DNA from: Nocardioides phosphati
Lineage (GTDB): Bacteria > Actinomycetota > Actinomycetes > Propionibacteriales > Nocardioidaceae
DNA length: 44,037 bases
NCBI RefSeq assembly: GCF_014646375.1
Contig: NZ_BMNI01000015.1
Span: 1 to 44,037 of the forward strand
Direction of reading: 5' to 3'
The position numbers were made by a program, and so were the translations under genes. A model generated the notes under the pieces. The model saw only the letters and a list, made by a program, of their open reading frames with translations. It had not been told where the DNA came from and did no database searches. Positions 36,464 to 44,037 of the stretch are shown piece after piece (position 1 is the first letter of the stretch; each line of letters begins with the position of its first letter).

Positions 36464-36480
36464 TGACACTTTTGCTGTCA
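36464..36480. promoter_or_regulatory. TGACAGT-type operator at the racemase promoter
   Basis: TGACACT TTT GCTGTCA, two changes from the perfect palindrome, 11 bases before the racemase start. On the minus strand a TTGACA box (36490-36485) lies just upstream of it, so it would sit between -35 and -10. Confidence 0.55.
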
Positions 36481-36483
36481 CTT

Positions 36484-36513
36484 TTGTCAAGACCGTGACA
36501 GTTCTGTTGACAA
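36484..36513. promoter_or_regulatory. TTGTCAA/TTGACAA repeat with an internal TGACAGT half-site
   Basis: TTGTCAA (36484-36490) and TTGACAA (36507-36513) are a perfect 7-bp inverted repeat 16 bases apart. Each contains a TTGACA box reading outward toward one of the two divergent genes, and TGACAGT (36496-36502) lies between them. Confidence 0.45.
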
Positions 36514-36535
36514 CGTCATGCGGGATGGGCAATGG

Positions 36536-36552
36536 TGACAGCCCTACTGTCA
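36536..36552. promoter_or_regulatory. TGACAGT-type operator upstream of the LLM oxidoreductase operon
   Basis: TGACAGC CCT ACTGTCA, one change from the perfect 17-bp palindrome, 28 bases before the LLM start codon. Confidence 0.6.
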
Positions 36553-36580
36553 TGATCTAAGCACTCCCGGAAGGCCCCTC

Positions 36581-37624
36581 ATGAAGCTCTCGAGCGCGCT
36601 CCTCTACGCCGGAAACCCGCGGGAGGCAGCCGACCAGGTCAGCGCCCTGGAGAAGGCTGGTCTCGACACCATCTGGGTCGCTGAGGCCTACGGCTACGAC
36701 TCGCCCACGCTGATGGGCTACCTGGCCGCCAAGACCGAATCCATCGAGATCGGCGCGGCCATCCTCAACGTCTACTCGCGTACGCCGGGCGCGCTGCTGC
36801 AGACCGCCGCCGGCCTCGACAACGTCAGCGGAGGGCGCGCGATCATCGGCCTCGGCGCCTCCGGCCCGCAGGTGATCGAGGGCTTCCACGGCCTCCCCTA
36901 CGCCAATCCGCTCGGCCGTACCCGTGAGGTCACCGGCCTGATCCGTCGCGGCCTCAAGCGGGAGCCGCTGACCAGCGAGAAGATCTTCAAGCTGCCGCTC
37001 TCGAAGGAGGACGGCGCCGTCACCGGCATGGGCAAGGCACTGAAGCTCCTCGTCCACCCCGAGCGGGACTCGGTCCCGATCTACATCGCCGCTCTCGGCA
37101 AGAAGTCGGTCGAGAGCGCCGCGTCGTACGCCGACGGCTGGCTGCCGTTCCTTTACCACCCGGAGAGGGCCGGCCAGGTCTGGAGCGCCTCGCTAGCGGC
37201 CGGCCTCGCCAAGCGGCCCGAGGGGATGGCGCCACTCGAAGTCGTGGCCGGCGGCATGTGCGCGATCGGTGAGGGGGCGGAGACCAAGGCGCTCCTCGAC
37301 TTCGCGCGCCCGTTGGTCGCGCTCTACGTCGGCGGCATGGGTGCCCGCGGCAAGAACTTCTACAACGACCTCTTCCGCGACTACGGCTTCGAGAAGGAGG
37401 CGGAGGAGATCCAGAGCCTCTACCTCGACGGCAAGAAGAAGGAAGCCGAGGCGGCCGTCCCGCTGGAGTTCCTCGAGGCGATGAACCTCGTCGGCCCCGA
37501 GTCGTACGTCAAGGAGCGCATCGCTGCCTACCTCGAGTCCGGCGTGACCAACCTGCAGATCACCCCCGTCGACGCGGACGCCCCGGCGCTCGTCGCGCGC
37601 ATGAAGGAGCTCATCGATGCGTGA
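36581..37624 (+). CDS. LLM-class F420-dependent oxidoreductase (Rv3520c-like)
   Basis: 347 residues of the luciferase-like, F420-using TIM-barrel family. A-L-E-K-A-G-L-D-T-I-W-V-A-E-A-Y-G-Y-D (22-40), the E-I-G-A-A-I-L-N strand, G-G-R-A-I-I-G-L-G-A-S-G-P-Q and P-I-Y-I-A-A-L-G-K-K-S are typical of the Rv3520c/MSMEG LLM branch. It would take hydride from or give it to an organic substrate using F420. Heads a seven-gene operon that ends in fbiD, so cofactor supply and use are co-transcribed. Natural substrate unknown. Confidence 0.88.
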   Translation: MKLSSALLYAGNPREAADQVSALEKAGLDTIWVAEAYGYDSPTLMGYLAAKTESIEIGAAILNVYSRTPGALLQTAAGLDNVSGGRAIIGLGASGPQVIEGFHGLPYANPLGRTREVTGLIRRGLKREPLTSEKIFKLPLSKEDGAVTGMGKALKLLVHPERDSVPIYIAALGKKSVESAASYADGWLPFLYHPERAGQVWSASLAAGLAKRPEGMAPLEVVAGGMCAIGEGAETKALLDFARPLVALYVGGMGARGKNFYNDLFRDYGFEKEAEEIQSLYLDGKKKEAEAAVPLEFLEAMNLVGPESYVKERIAAYLESGVTNLQITPVDADAPALVARMKELIDA

Positions 37625-38756
37625 CATCTTCGAGACCGAGCACGAGGACTTCCGCCAGTCCGCGCGCACCTTCTTCGAGAAGGAGGTCAAGCCGCACGCC
37701 GAGGAGTGGGACCGTGACGGCATCGTGTCGCGCGAAGCCTGGCTCAAGGCCGGCGAGGCGGGGCTGCTCTGCTTCGACGTGCCCGAGGAGTTTGGCGGCC
37801 CGGGCATCGACGACTTCCGCTTCAACGTGATCGTCAGCGAGGAGCAGGGACGGATCGGCGCCAGCGGACCGGGCTTCTCGGTCCACACCGACATAATCGT
37901 CCCGTACCTCATCAAGCTCGCGACCGACGAGCAGAAGCGCCGCTGGCTCCCCGGCTGCGTCACCGGCGAGACCATCACCGCCATCGCCATGACCGAGCCG
38001 GGTGCCGGCTCGGACCTGCAGGGCGTGCGCGCGACCGCCGTCGACCAGGGCGACCATTACGTCCTCAACGGCTCCAAGACCTTCATCTCCAACGGCATCA
38101 ACGCCGACCTGGTGATCGTCGTTGCGAAGACCGACCCCGGCGCCGGCCACAAGGGCTTCAGCCTTCTCGTCGTCGAGCGGGGCATGGCCGGCTTCGAGCG
38201 CGGCCGCAACCTGGAGAAGGTCGGCCTGCACGGCCAGGACACCGCCGAGCTCTCCTTCACCGACGTGATCGTGCCGAAGGCGAACCTCCTCGGCGAGGAG
38301 GGCATGGGCTTCATCTACCTGATGATGAACCTGCCGCAGGAGCGGCTGATCATCGCCGCCCAGGCCGCAGCCGCCTGCCAGTACATCTTCGAGCTCTGCC
38401 TCGACTACGCCAAGACCCGCGAGGCGTTCGGCAAGCCGATCGGCAAGTTCCAGCACAACCGCTTCGTGATCGCCGAGATGGCCACGGAAGCGCGGATCGT
38501 GCAGACCTTCGTTGACGACTGCCTGAAGAAGCACCTTGCCGGCGAACTCGACGCGTCCGGTGCGTCGATGGCGAAGTGGTGGGCGACCGAGTTGCAGAAC
38601 AGCATGGTCAACCGCGGCGTCCAGCTCCACGGCGGCTACGGCTTCATGCTCGAGTACCCGATCGCGCGCGCCTACTGCGACAGCCGGATCTCGACGATCT
38701 ACGGGGGCACGACGGAGATCCAGAAGGAGATCATCGGCCGGAGCCTCGGCCTGTGA
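37617..38756 (+). CDS. Acyl-CoA dehydrogenase (long-chain/isovaleryl type)
   Basis: 379 residues. I-A-M-T-E-P-G-A-G-S-D-L-Q (flavin site, about 123-135), R-E-A-F-G-K-P-I-G and a C-terminal I-Y-G-G-T-T-E-I-Q-K-E-I-I-G-R. The classical I-Y-E-G-T Glu is Gly here, but Glu242 in L-P-Q-E-R-L-I-I-A is the position used by long-chain and isovaleryl-CoA dehydrogenases, so activity is expected. Eight-base overlap with the LLM gene. Branched substrates are plausible. Confidence 0.92.
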   Translation: MRDIFETEHEDFRQSARTFFEKEVKPHAEEWDRDGIVSREAWLKAGEAGLLCFDVPEEFGGPGIDDFRFNVIVSEEQGRIGASGPGFSVHTDIIVPYLIKLATDEQKRRWLPGCVTGETITAIAMTEPGAGSDLQGVRATAVDQGDHYVLNGSKTFISNGINADLVIVVAKTDPGAGHKGFSLLVVERGMAGFERGRNLEKVGLHGQDTAELSFTDVIVPKANLLGEEGMGFIYLMMNLPQERLIIAAQAAAACQYIFELCLDYAKTREAFGKPIGKFQHNRFVIAEMATEARIVQTFVDDCLKKHLAGELDASGASMAKWWATELQNSMVNRGVQLHGGYGFMLEYPIARAYCDSRISTIYGGTTEIQKEIIGRSLGL

Positions 38757-39697
38757 TCCGGATGAAGGCGATCGACATCCTGGCCCGGCGTGGTCAGCGC
38801 TTTGCGAACCTGCGTCGCATCGAGTCCCTCGACCCGACCGACGAGGCGGACCTCCGCACGATCCTGGACCTGACGGCCTACCACGAGTTCCCCTTCGAGT
38901 ACGTCCAGGGAACCTCGATCGCCTTCATGCGGGACTACGGCGTGCCGACCATCAGCGACCTGCTGGACCGCACGGGCCAGTTCGAGCACGACGGCCAGAA
39001 GCGCTACGACGACACCAACCTCTTCGCCCACGAGGCAGCCGTCGAGGGCATCGAGTCGCAGCGGGCGCGCGCTGCCGTCCGCAAGATGAACCGGATCCAT
39101 GGTGCCTACGGGATTCCCAACCACGAATTCCGCTACGTCCTCGCCACCACGCTGGTCGGCCCGAAGCGGTTCATCGACGCGTACGGCTACCGCCCGCTCC
39201 ACCCCCATGAGGTGACAGCGATGACCTGGTTCACCACCCGGTTCGGCCAGCTGATGGGGATCAAGGAGCTCCCTGTGACGTACGACGAGTACGAGCGTCT
39301 CCTCGAGGACTACGAGACCGAGCACTTCGCCTACAGCCCGGCGAACACCCGCGTCGCGGAGGCGAGCATCCGGATCGTCGCTGGCTGGTACCCCCGTCCC
39401 CTGCGTCCCCTCGTCCGACGCAGCCTCATCGCGATGCTCGACGAACCACTGCGCGACGCGCTCGGGCTTCCTCGCCAACCGCGGTGGCTATCACGCGCCC
39501 TGCACAGGGCCCTGGTGATGCGCGGACGCCTCATGCGTCACCTCCCTCCGCGCCGCAGCGACGACCGCTATGTCCACGACGCACGGCGTACCTACCCGTT
39601 CGGCTACACGATCGCTGACCTCGGGCCGCGGGATCACTCGCGCGAGGTGCATACCCACGCCCCGGCGCGTGCGTCCTCCGACGAGGGAGTGTCATGA
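38753..39697 (+). CDS. MpaB-like haem oxygenase (DUF2236), copy 4
   Basis: About 314 residues from the GTG at 38753 (GTGA overlap with the dehydrogenase stop); an ATG three codons on is possible. N-R-I-H-G-A-Y-G-I-P-N-H-E-F-R-Y-V-L-A-T-T-L (about 113-134) with His116 as probable haem ligand, Y-G-Y-R-P-L-H-P-H-E, and Y-E-T-E-H-F-A-Y-S-P-A-N-T are the pattern of fungal MpaB, the oxygenase that cuts a farnesyl side chain. It differs from copies 1-3. Soluble, no signal peptide. Confidence 0.82.
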   Translation: MIRMKAIDILARRGQRFANLRRIESLDPTDEADLRTILDLTAYHEFPFEYVQGTSIAFMRDYGVPTISDLLDRTGQFEHDGQKRYDDTNLFAHEAAVEGIESQRARAAVRKMNRIHGAYGIPNHEFRYVLATTLVGPKRFIDAYGYRPLHPHEVTAMTWFTTRFGQLMGIKELPVTYDEYERLLEDYETEHFAYSPANTRVAEASIRIVAGWYPRPLRPLVRRSLIAMLDEPLRDALGLPRQPRWLSRALHRALVMRGRLMRHLPPRRSDDRYVHDARRTYPFGYTIADLGPRDHSREVHTHAPARASSDEGVS

Positions 39698-40482
39698 GCA
39701 CCGCACCAGGTGCCGCGCCCGGACTCCTCGAGCGGTTCCGGATGGACGGCAAGACCGTCGTCATCACGGGGGCGAGCTCCGGCCTCGGCGCCGGCTTCGC
39801 CCGGGCGTTCGCGGACGCGGGGGCCGACCTCGTCCTCGGCGCCCGCCGGGCCGGCGAGCTCGAGGCGATCGCCGACGAGATCCGTACGTCGGGGCGCACC
39901 GTGGTCGCCCGGGTGACCGACGTGACCGATCCCGACGCCTGCACTGCGCTGGTGCAGGCGGGCATCGACACACTGGGCCGCGTCGACGTGCTGATCAACA
40001 ACGCCGGCGTCGGAACCGCTGTACCGGCGGTCAGGGAGGAGCCGGATGAGTTCCGCCGGGTTCTCGAGGTCAATCTCATGGGCAGCTACTGGATGGCCCA
40101 GGCCTGCGCGCGCGTGATGGAGCCCGGCTCAAGCATCGTGAACGTGGCCAGCGTCCTCGGCCTGGTGAAGTCCTACTCCCCACAGGCGGCGTACTCCGCA
40201 AGCAAGGCGGCGGTCATCGGGCTGACCCGTGATCTGTCCCAGCAGTGGTCCCTCCGTAAGGGGATCCGGGTCAATGCCGTCGCCCCGGGCTACTTCGCCA
40301 GCGAGATGACCGCCGGAGCGCACGCCGAGCGGCTCGGCGAGTTCGTTCGGAGCACCGCCACGTTGCAGCGCTTCGGCGAGCAGCACGAGCTGGACGCCGC
40401 AGTGCTCTTCCTCGCCAGCGACGCCGCGTCGTACGTCACAGGCGCGACGCTCGCGGTCGACGGCGGGATGTCGGGCCACTGA
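39694..40482 (+). CDS. Short-chain dehydrogenase/reductase (3-oxoacyl reductase type)
   Basis: 262 residues. T-G-A-S-S-G-L-G (25-32), R51-R52 after the second strand (NADP-type), N-N-A-G (102-105), Ser153, Tyr167 and Lys171 in Y-S-A-S-K, and the C-terminal D-G-G-M. Four-base overlap with the MpaB-like gene and one-base overlap with the kinase gene downstream (TGATG). Probable alcohol/ketone or 3-oxoacyl redox step. Confidence 0.9.
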   Translation: MSTAPGAAPGLLERFRMDGKTVVITGASSGLGAGFARAFADAGADLVLGARRAGELEAIADEIRTSGRTVVARVTDVTDPDACTALVQAGIDTLGRVDVLINNAGVGTAVPAVREEPDEFRRVLEVNLMGSYWMAQACARVMEPGSSIVNVASVLGLVKSYSPQAAYSASKAAVIGLTRDLSQQWSLRKGIRVNAVAPGYFASEMTAGAHAERLGEFVRSTATLQRFGEQHELDAAVLFLASDAASYVTGATLAVDGGMSGH

Positions 40483-41546
40483 TGACTACTACGAAGAAGC
40501 CACAACTGGTCGTGCACGGCGTCGACCTCGACGCGCTCACGCGCTGGATGGACCAGGAAGGGCTTGGCTCGGGACCCGTCCTCGCTGCCGCTCCGGTGGG
40601 TGGAGGCACGCAGAACATCATGCTTCGCTTCGTGCGCGGTGGCCGGTCGTTCATCCTGCGGCGCGGCCCCGAGCACCTCCGGCCCGGGAGCAACGCGGTG
40701 ATCGCGCGTGAGACGCGGGTCCTCCGGGCACTCGCCGGGACCGACGTGCCGCACGCCCGGCTGATCGCCGCATGCACGGATCCGGCGGTGCTCGGTGACG
40801 CGGCGTTCTATCTGATGGAGCCGGTCGATGGGTTCAACGCAGGCCTCGAGCTGCCCGCAGCCGCCGCCGGCACGCCCGCGCTCCGACGCGAGCTCGCCTT
40901 CTCCTTCGTCGACGCCCTCGCCGCGCTCGGGCGCGTGGACCACGTGGCCGTCGGCCTGGCCGACTTCGGCAAGCCCGACGGGTTCCTCGATCGGCAGACC
41001 GGCCGCTGGCTCGGCGAGCTGAACACCCACCTCGCTCTTCCCGGCTACCACCGCGTGGAGGTCCCGTACGTCGACGAGGTCGCAGGCTGGCTCTCCGCAC
41101 GTGTGCCGACCGACTGGCAGCCCGGCCTGATCCATGGTGACTTCCACGCCTGCAACGTGATGTTCCGGCGCGACGTGCCCGCAGTCGCGGCGGTCGTCGA
41201 CTGGGAGATGGCGACGATCGGCGACCCGCTGCTCGACCTCGGCTGGCTCGTCGCGACCTGGGACCTCCCGGGGGCTCCCGACGAGTTCGCCGGCCTGCTC
41301 ACCCGCGCCGGCGGCCTGCCGACCGCGGACGAACTCGTGGCGCGCTACGCCGCGCAGTCCGATCGCGACCTCACCCACCTCGACTGGTACGTCGTCCTAG
41401 CCTGCTTCAAACTCGGGATCATCCTCGAGGGCAGCCACGCGCGGGCCCTCTCCGGGCTCGCCCCGCCAGAGATCGGCAACCGCCTCCACACCACCGCAAC
41501 GCGCCTCTTCGAGCGCGCTCACACCATTCTGGACGGAGCATCATGA
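40482..41546 (+). CDS. Aminoglycoside-phosphotransferase-like kinase (ACAD10/11 partner)
   Basis: 354 residues of the APH/choline-kinase fold. G-G-G-T-Q-N-I (40-46), F-I-L-R-R-G (58-63, nucleotide Lys replaced by Arg), catalytic H-G-D-F-H-A-C-N with Asp220 and Asn225, and the metal motif V-V-D-W-E-M-A-T-I-G-D-P with Asp240. In ACAD10 and ACAD11 such a domain is fused to an acyl-CoA dehydrogenase and phosphorylates the 4-hydroxy group of 4-hydroxyacyl-CoA. Here it is directly followed (ATGA) by such a dehydrogenase, which supports that role rather than antibiotic resistance. Confidence 0.85.
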   Translation: MTTTKKPQLVVHGVDLDALTRWMDQEGLGSGPVLAAAPVGGGTQNIMLRFVRGGRSFILRRGPEHLRPGSNAVIARETRVLRALAGTDVPHARLIAACTDPAVLGDAAFYLMEPVDGFNAGLELPAAAAGTPALRRELAFSFVDALAALGRVDHVAVGLADFGKPDGFLDRQTGRWLGELNTHLALPGYHRVEVPYVDEVAGWLSARVPTDWQPGLIHGDFHACNVMFRRDVPAVAAVVDWEMATIGDPLLDLGWLVATWDLPGAPDEFAGLLTRAGGLPTADELVARYAAQSDRDLTHLDWYVVLACFKLGIILEGSHARALSGLAPPEIGNRLHTTATRLFERAHTILDGAS

Positions 41547-42703
41547 TCGACTTCGAGATCCCTGCGGAGACCGCCGAGCTGGCGGCCCGGATCCGCACCT
41601 TCGTGGACGAGGAGATCATCCCGTTCGAGAAGGATCCGCGCCTCACCGCACACGGCCCGACCGAGGAGCTGCGTGACGACATGGTCGCGCTGGCCCGCAA
41701 GGCCGGCCTGCTCACCTTCCAGGCGGAGAAGCGCTTCGGCGGCCTGCAGCCGAGCCACCTGGGCCAGGCCGTCCTCTTCGAGGCTGCCGGCTGGTCGACG
41801 CTCGGGCCGATCGCGCTCAACTGCGCGGCACCCGACGAGGGCAACATGTTCCTCCTGTCGAAGATCGCCAACCCGGCGCAGACCCTCGAGTTCCTCCAGC
41901 CGGTCATTGCGGGCGAGCACCGCTCGGTCTTCGCGATGACCGAGCCCGACGGCGCTGGCTCCGACCCCGGGCAGCTCGCCACCACGGCGGTGCGCGACGG
42001 CGACCACTACGTCATCAACGGCCGTAAGTGGCTGATCACCGGCGCCAACGGGGCGCGGACCTGGATCATCATGGCCGACCTCGAGGGCGCCGGCGCCACC
42101 CTCTTCCTCTGTCACGGGGACGCCCCCGGCCTGATCATCGAGCGGACCATGGACACGATGGATCGCAACTACGTCGAGGGCCACGCCGTGGTCCGCTTCG
42201 ACGACCTCCGGTTGCCCAAGTCCGCGCTTCTCGGTGAGGAGGGCCAGGCCTTCCGCTACGCCCAGCTCCGCCTCGCTCCAGCGCGCTTGACCCACTGCAT
42301 GCGGTGGCTCGGCGCGGCAACGCGGGCGCAGGCGATCGCGGTCGAGCACGCACGCACCCGCACGGCGTTCGGCAAGCCGATCGGGCAGCACCAGGGCGTC
42401 GGCTTCATGCTCGCTGAGAACGAGATCGCCCTTCAGCAGTGCCGCCTGATGATCTGGTGGGCGTGCTGGGTCCTCGACCAGGGCCACCAGGGCCGGCACG
42501 AGTCCTCGATGGTCAAGTCGATGGTCGCCGAGGAGCTCTTCAAGGTGGCCGACCGCTGTGTGCAGGTGCTCGGCGGCATGGGCATCAGTGACGAGACGCC
42601 GGTGGCGATGATCTTCCGGGACATCCGCGCCTTCCGCCTCTACGACGGCCCCACGGAGGTCCACAAGTACGCCATCTCCCGCAAGGTGCTGGCCGGGGCA
42701 TGA
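41543..42703 (+). CDS. ACAD10/11-like acyl-CoA dehydrogenase
   Basis: 386 residues. M-T-E-P-D-G-A-G-S-D-P (flavin site), I-N-G-R-K-W-L-I-T-G-A, R-T-A-F-G-K-P-I-G and the C-terminal R-L-Y-D-G-P-T-E-V-H-K, the D-G-P-x-E-V-H form typical of ACAD10/11 and not of I-Y-E-G-T enzymes. With the kinase just upstream it probably eliminates the 4-phosphate, allowing 4-hydroxy acids (lactone-derived chains) into beta-oxidation. ATGA overlap with fbiD. Confidence 0.88.
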   Translation: MIDFEIPAETAELAARIRTFVDEEIIPFEKDPRLTAHGPTEELRDDMVALARKAGLLTFQAEKRFGGLQPSHLGQAVLFEAAGWSTLGPIALNCAAPDEGNMFLLSKIANPAQTLEFLQPVIAGEHRSVFAMTEPDGAGSDPGQLATTAVRDGDHYVINGRKWLITGANGARTWIIMADLEGAGATLFLCHGDAPGLIIERTMDTMDRNYVEGHAVVRFDDLRLPKSALLGEEGQAFRYAQLRLAPARLTHCMRWLGAATRAQAIAVEHARTRTAFGKPIGQHQGVGFMLAENEIALQQCRLMIWWACWVLDQGHQGRHESSMVKSMVAEELFKVADRCVQVLGGMGISDETPVAMIFRDIRAFRLYDGPTEVHKYAISRKVLAGA

Positions 42704-43320
42704 CGGCGCCGGGCGTCGTCCTCGTCATCCCGGTGAAGCGACTCGAGGCGGCCAAGAGCCGACTCGAGGTCGAGCCCGCCGTACGCCGGATGATCGCTCT
42801 GTCGCTCGCCGAGCACACGGTGCGCACCGCGGTGGCGACGCCCCAGGTGATCCGCGTCGTGGTCGTCACGCGCGACCGCACGGTCCGGCGGCTGGTTCGC
42901 TTCCTGGGTGCGGACGTCTGCCGTGAGCGGCGGCGTGGCGGGCTCAACGCGGCAGCTCGGCGCGGCCGGCGTGCGGCTCGGCGTCGCGTGCCCGGGGCCG
43001 ACGTGGGCATCCTAGTGAGCGATCTGCCGGCCCTGACCTCGGCTGACCTCGCTGAGGTCGTCGAACGCTACCGACGTGACCGCAACCCGCTGGTCGTCCC
43101 TGACCACGAGGGCACCGGCACAACCCTGCTGCTCCACCCCGGCGACCGGTGGCCGCCGGTGCTCTTCGGGCCAGAGTCCCTCCGCCGCCACGTCTGCGTG
43201 GGGTACCGCGCCGTGACGGACGCGCCCTCCGGCGTGCGCCGGGACCTCGACAGGCTCGCCGACCAGGTGCCGACGGACCGCGACGAGAGCACCACCGCCC
43301 CTGAGATCCACGGGTCATGA
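42700..43320 (+). CDS. fbiD: Phosphoenolpyruvate guanylyltransferase FbiD (CofC)
   Basis: 206 residues. [16 protein letters not shown] (7-22) is the nucleotidyltransferase start motif, followed by G-L-N-A-A, S-D-L-P-A-L and G-T-G-T-T with F-G-P-E-S. It couples phosphoenolpyruvate (actinobacterial form) to GTP, making the activated precursor used by FbiA. ATGA overlap with the ACAD10/11-like gene, so it is translated with catabolic genes. The central stretch is unusually Arg-rich ([10 protein letters not shown]). Confidence 0.92.
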   Translation: MTAPGVVLVIPVKRLEAAKSRLEVEPAVRRMIALSLAEHTVRTAVATPQVIRVVVVTRDRTVRRLVRFLGADVCRERRRGGLNAAARRGRRAARRRVPGADVGILVSDLPALTSADLAEVVERYRRDRNPLVVPDHEGTGTTLLLHPGDRWPPVLFGPESLRRHVCVGYRAVTDAPSGVRRDLDRLADQVPTDRDESTTAPEIHGS

Positions 43321-43332
43321 GGTAGCACGGGA

Positions 43333-43356
43333 CCGGCGCCCCTCACGAGGCACCGG
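43333..43356. terminator. Candidate terminator of the LLM-fbiD operon
   Basis: CCGGCGCC, an 8-base loop and GGCACCGG pair at 7 of 8 positions, 12 bases after the fbiD stop. No T-tract. Confidence 0.4.
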
Positions 43357-43432
43357 CCGCGGCATCTGCCTGCCGGCGTTCTCAGCTCGAGAGCGACCGC
43401 GCGGAACGGCGTCAGGTGGCGCACGATCTCGC

Positions 43433-43539
43433 CGAGGCCTTCTCCCGGCCCCCTGGAAGACCAGGCGGACGTGGCGCTCGGTCTCGCCGACGTACTTGTT
43501 GAGGATCTCGGGATCGTTGATGTTGAGGAAGTAGGAGCT
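43433..43539 (-). pseudogene. Decayed fragment of proteasomal ATPase ARC/Mpa
   Basis: The minus strand reads [20 protein letters not shown] (about 43474-43533) then H-V-R-L-V-F-Q, close to the ARC/Mpa AAA segment [20 protein letters not shown]. Near 43446 one base is missing, after which E-K-A-S continues in another frame. No Walker A region or start exists. It is a small, frameshifted relic. Confidence 0.8.
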
Positions 43540-43540
43540 C

Positions 43541-43648
43541 TACATCGCTGAAGCGATAGTCAAGCGCCATCTAGATCGCTTCAAGAAGCTCGACGTGAAC
43601 TCGAGAATCGCAGCAATCAATCGAGCTCGCGAGCTTCACCTCATCTGA
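43541..43648 (+). pseudogene. C-terminal fragment of a LuxR-type HTH regulator
   Basis: The plus strand reads Y-I-A-E-A-I-V-K-R-H-L-D-R-F, K-L-D-V-N-S-R-I-A-A-I-N-R-A-R-E-L-H-L-I and stop, matching the last helices of LuxR/NarL HTH domains (typically E-A-T-V-K-R-H-L then K-L-G-V-x-S-R). In-frame TAG at 43532-43534 leaves only this end. It starts one base after the ARC relic ends, a recombination scar. Confidence 0.75.
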
Positions 43649-43955
43649 TCAAGAGCACCGTCTCGTGAGTCGCCCGGACCCCACGAAAACAAGCCGCGTG
43701 GTCCGACACCGGCCAATCTAGCCAGGAACTGCCTTGGTCCGACGTCGTCACCGTCAAGAAGAACAAGGCCTCGCCCGCGGAAGCACCCTACCTCCGGGAC
43801 AACGATCGCCATCATCGCAGCAACGAGGACAGTGCTCGGTAGGCCCTGGACAGGCGATGCCACGACCCGGCCCAGTAACGGTCCGACGACGCCGGCTGGG
43901 GTGGCGGCCTTCCGCGAGGATCGTGCTGCGGAGTGATCCGGCACGTCCGCCACTG
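43649..43955. other. Spacer between gene relics and the right IS end
   Basis: I recognise no gene here. Frames on both strands are short or low-complexity. The stretch is flanked by relics and an IS end, and probably contains further decayed DNA. Confidence 0.4.
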
Positions 43956-44037
43956 AGTTGAGTCCCCGATAGTGGTGTAGCGCGGTCGCCGAGACCGTCG
44001 CCGGCGTGTACGGCAGACGAAGACGCGGCCACCGCGT
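43956..44037 (+). mobile_element. Left end of an IS256-type insertion sequence (partial)
   Basis: AGTTGAGTCCCC (43956-43967) followed by GATAGTGGTGTAGCG is an IS256-type terminal repeat. It matches the reverse complement of 56-82 at 22 of 27 positions by eye, including the block TAGTGGTGTAGCG. It faces rightward, so the element continues beyond the window with its transposase presumably after 44037. The two elements at the window ends would be in the same orientation. Confidence 0.5.

Noticed and set aside
40482..41546. Antibiotic-resistance phosphotransferase
   Set aside because: The APH fold is shared by many kinases; direct coupling to an ACAD10/11-like dehydrogenase fits a metabolic role.
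43649..43955. Minus-strand frame of about 105 residues ending at 43636
   Set aside because: It runs across the LuxR relic end and low-complexity sequence, has no recognisable motif and no credible ribosome site.

Overview
The window is high-GC DNA from an actinomycete, most like a Nocardioidaceae-type organism. The basis is a complete actinobacterial mce operon, a fused CofG-CofH FO synthase, FbiD/FbiA-type coenzyme F420 genes, many MpaB/Lcp-like DUF2236 proteins and a decayed piece of a proteasomal ARC/Mpa ATPase. I saw no rRNA, tRNA or CRISPR array.

Layout. Positions 1-82 look like the right end of an IS256-type insertion sequence, and 43956 onward like the left end of a similar one, so the 44 kb between them is bounded by IS ends. 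330-1922: a lipocalin-like protein of unknown function divergent from an HxlR regulator. 2267-4220: fbiA-fbiB. 4266-16243 (minus): a tightly packed ten-gene operon starting with an acyl-CoA dehydrogenase, then an acyl-CoA synthetase, DUF2236 oxygenase, aldehyde dehydrogenase, hotdog thioesterase, fbiC, an Abi-alpha/DUF4393 protein, a DUF445 membrane protein, an alpha/beta hydrolase and an SRPBCC protein. 16304-24268 (minus): yrbEA-yrbEB-mceABCDEF, a lipid/sterol-type importer. 24354-27937 (plus): a MerR regulator, two more DUF2236 genes and an SDR. 27993-32473 (minus): thiolase, FadB-like protein, F420H2:NADP oxidoreductase and a small Cys-containing protein. 32600-33340 (plus): a second MerR paralogue. 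33363-36453 (minus): alpha-methylacyl-CoA racemase, SDR, acetoacetate-decarboxylase-like protein and a DUF2236 fragment. 36581-43320 (plus): F420-dependent luciferase-like oxidoreductase, acyl-CoA dehydrogenase, MpaB-like oxygenase, SDR, APH kinase, ACAD10/11-like dehydrogenase and fbiD. 43433-43648: two abutting gene fragments.

How it fits together. Uptake (Mce), oxidative attack (DUF2236/MpaB haem oxygenases, SDRs, aldehyde dehydrogenase), CoA activation, racemisation of 2-methyl branches, beta-oxidation and a kinase/ACAD route for 4-hydroxyacyl-CoA are placed together with the F420 genes fbiA, fbiB, fbiC and fbiD, an F420-dependent LLM enzyme and the F420/NADPH exchange enzyme. A shared palindrome, TGACAGT-N3-ACTGTCA or close variants, occurs in six intergenic regions and in front of nearly every operon, including fbiA. 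This suggests one regulon, probably controlled by the two MerR paralogues. My reading is an IS-bounded, F420-assisted catabolic island for a hydrophobic, probably methyl-branched (isoprenoid or steroid-like) substrate. The substrate is inference.
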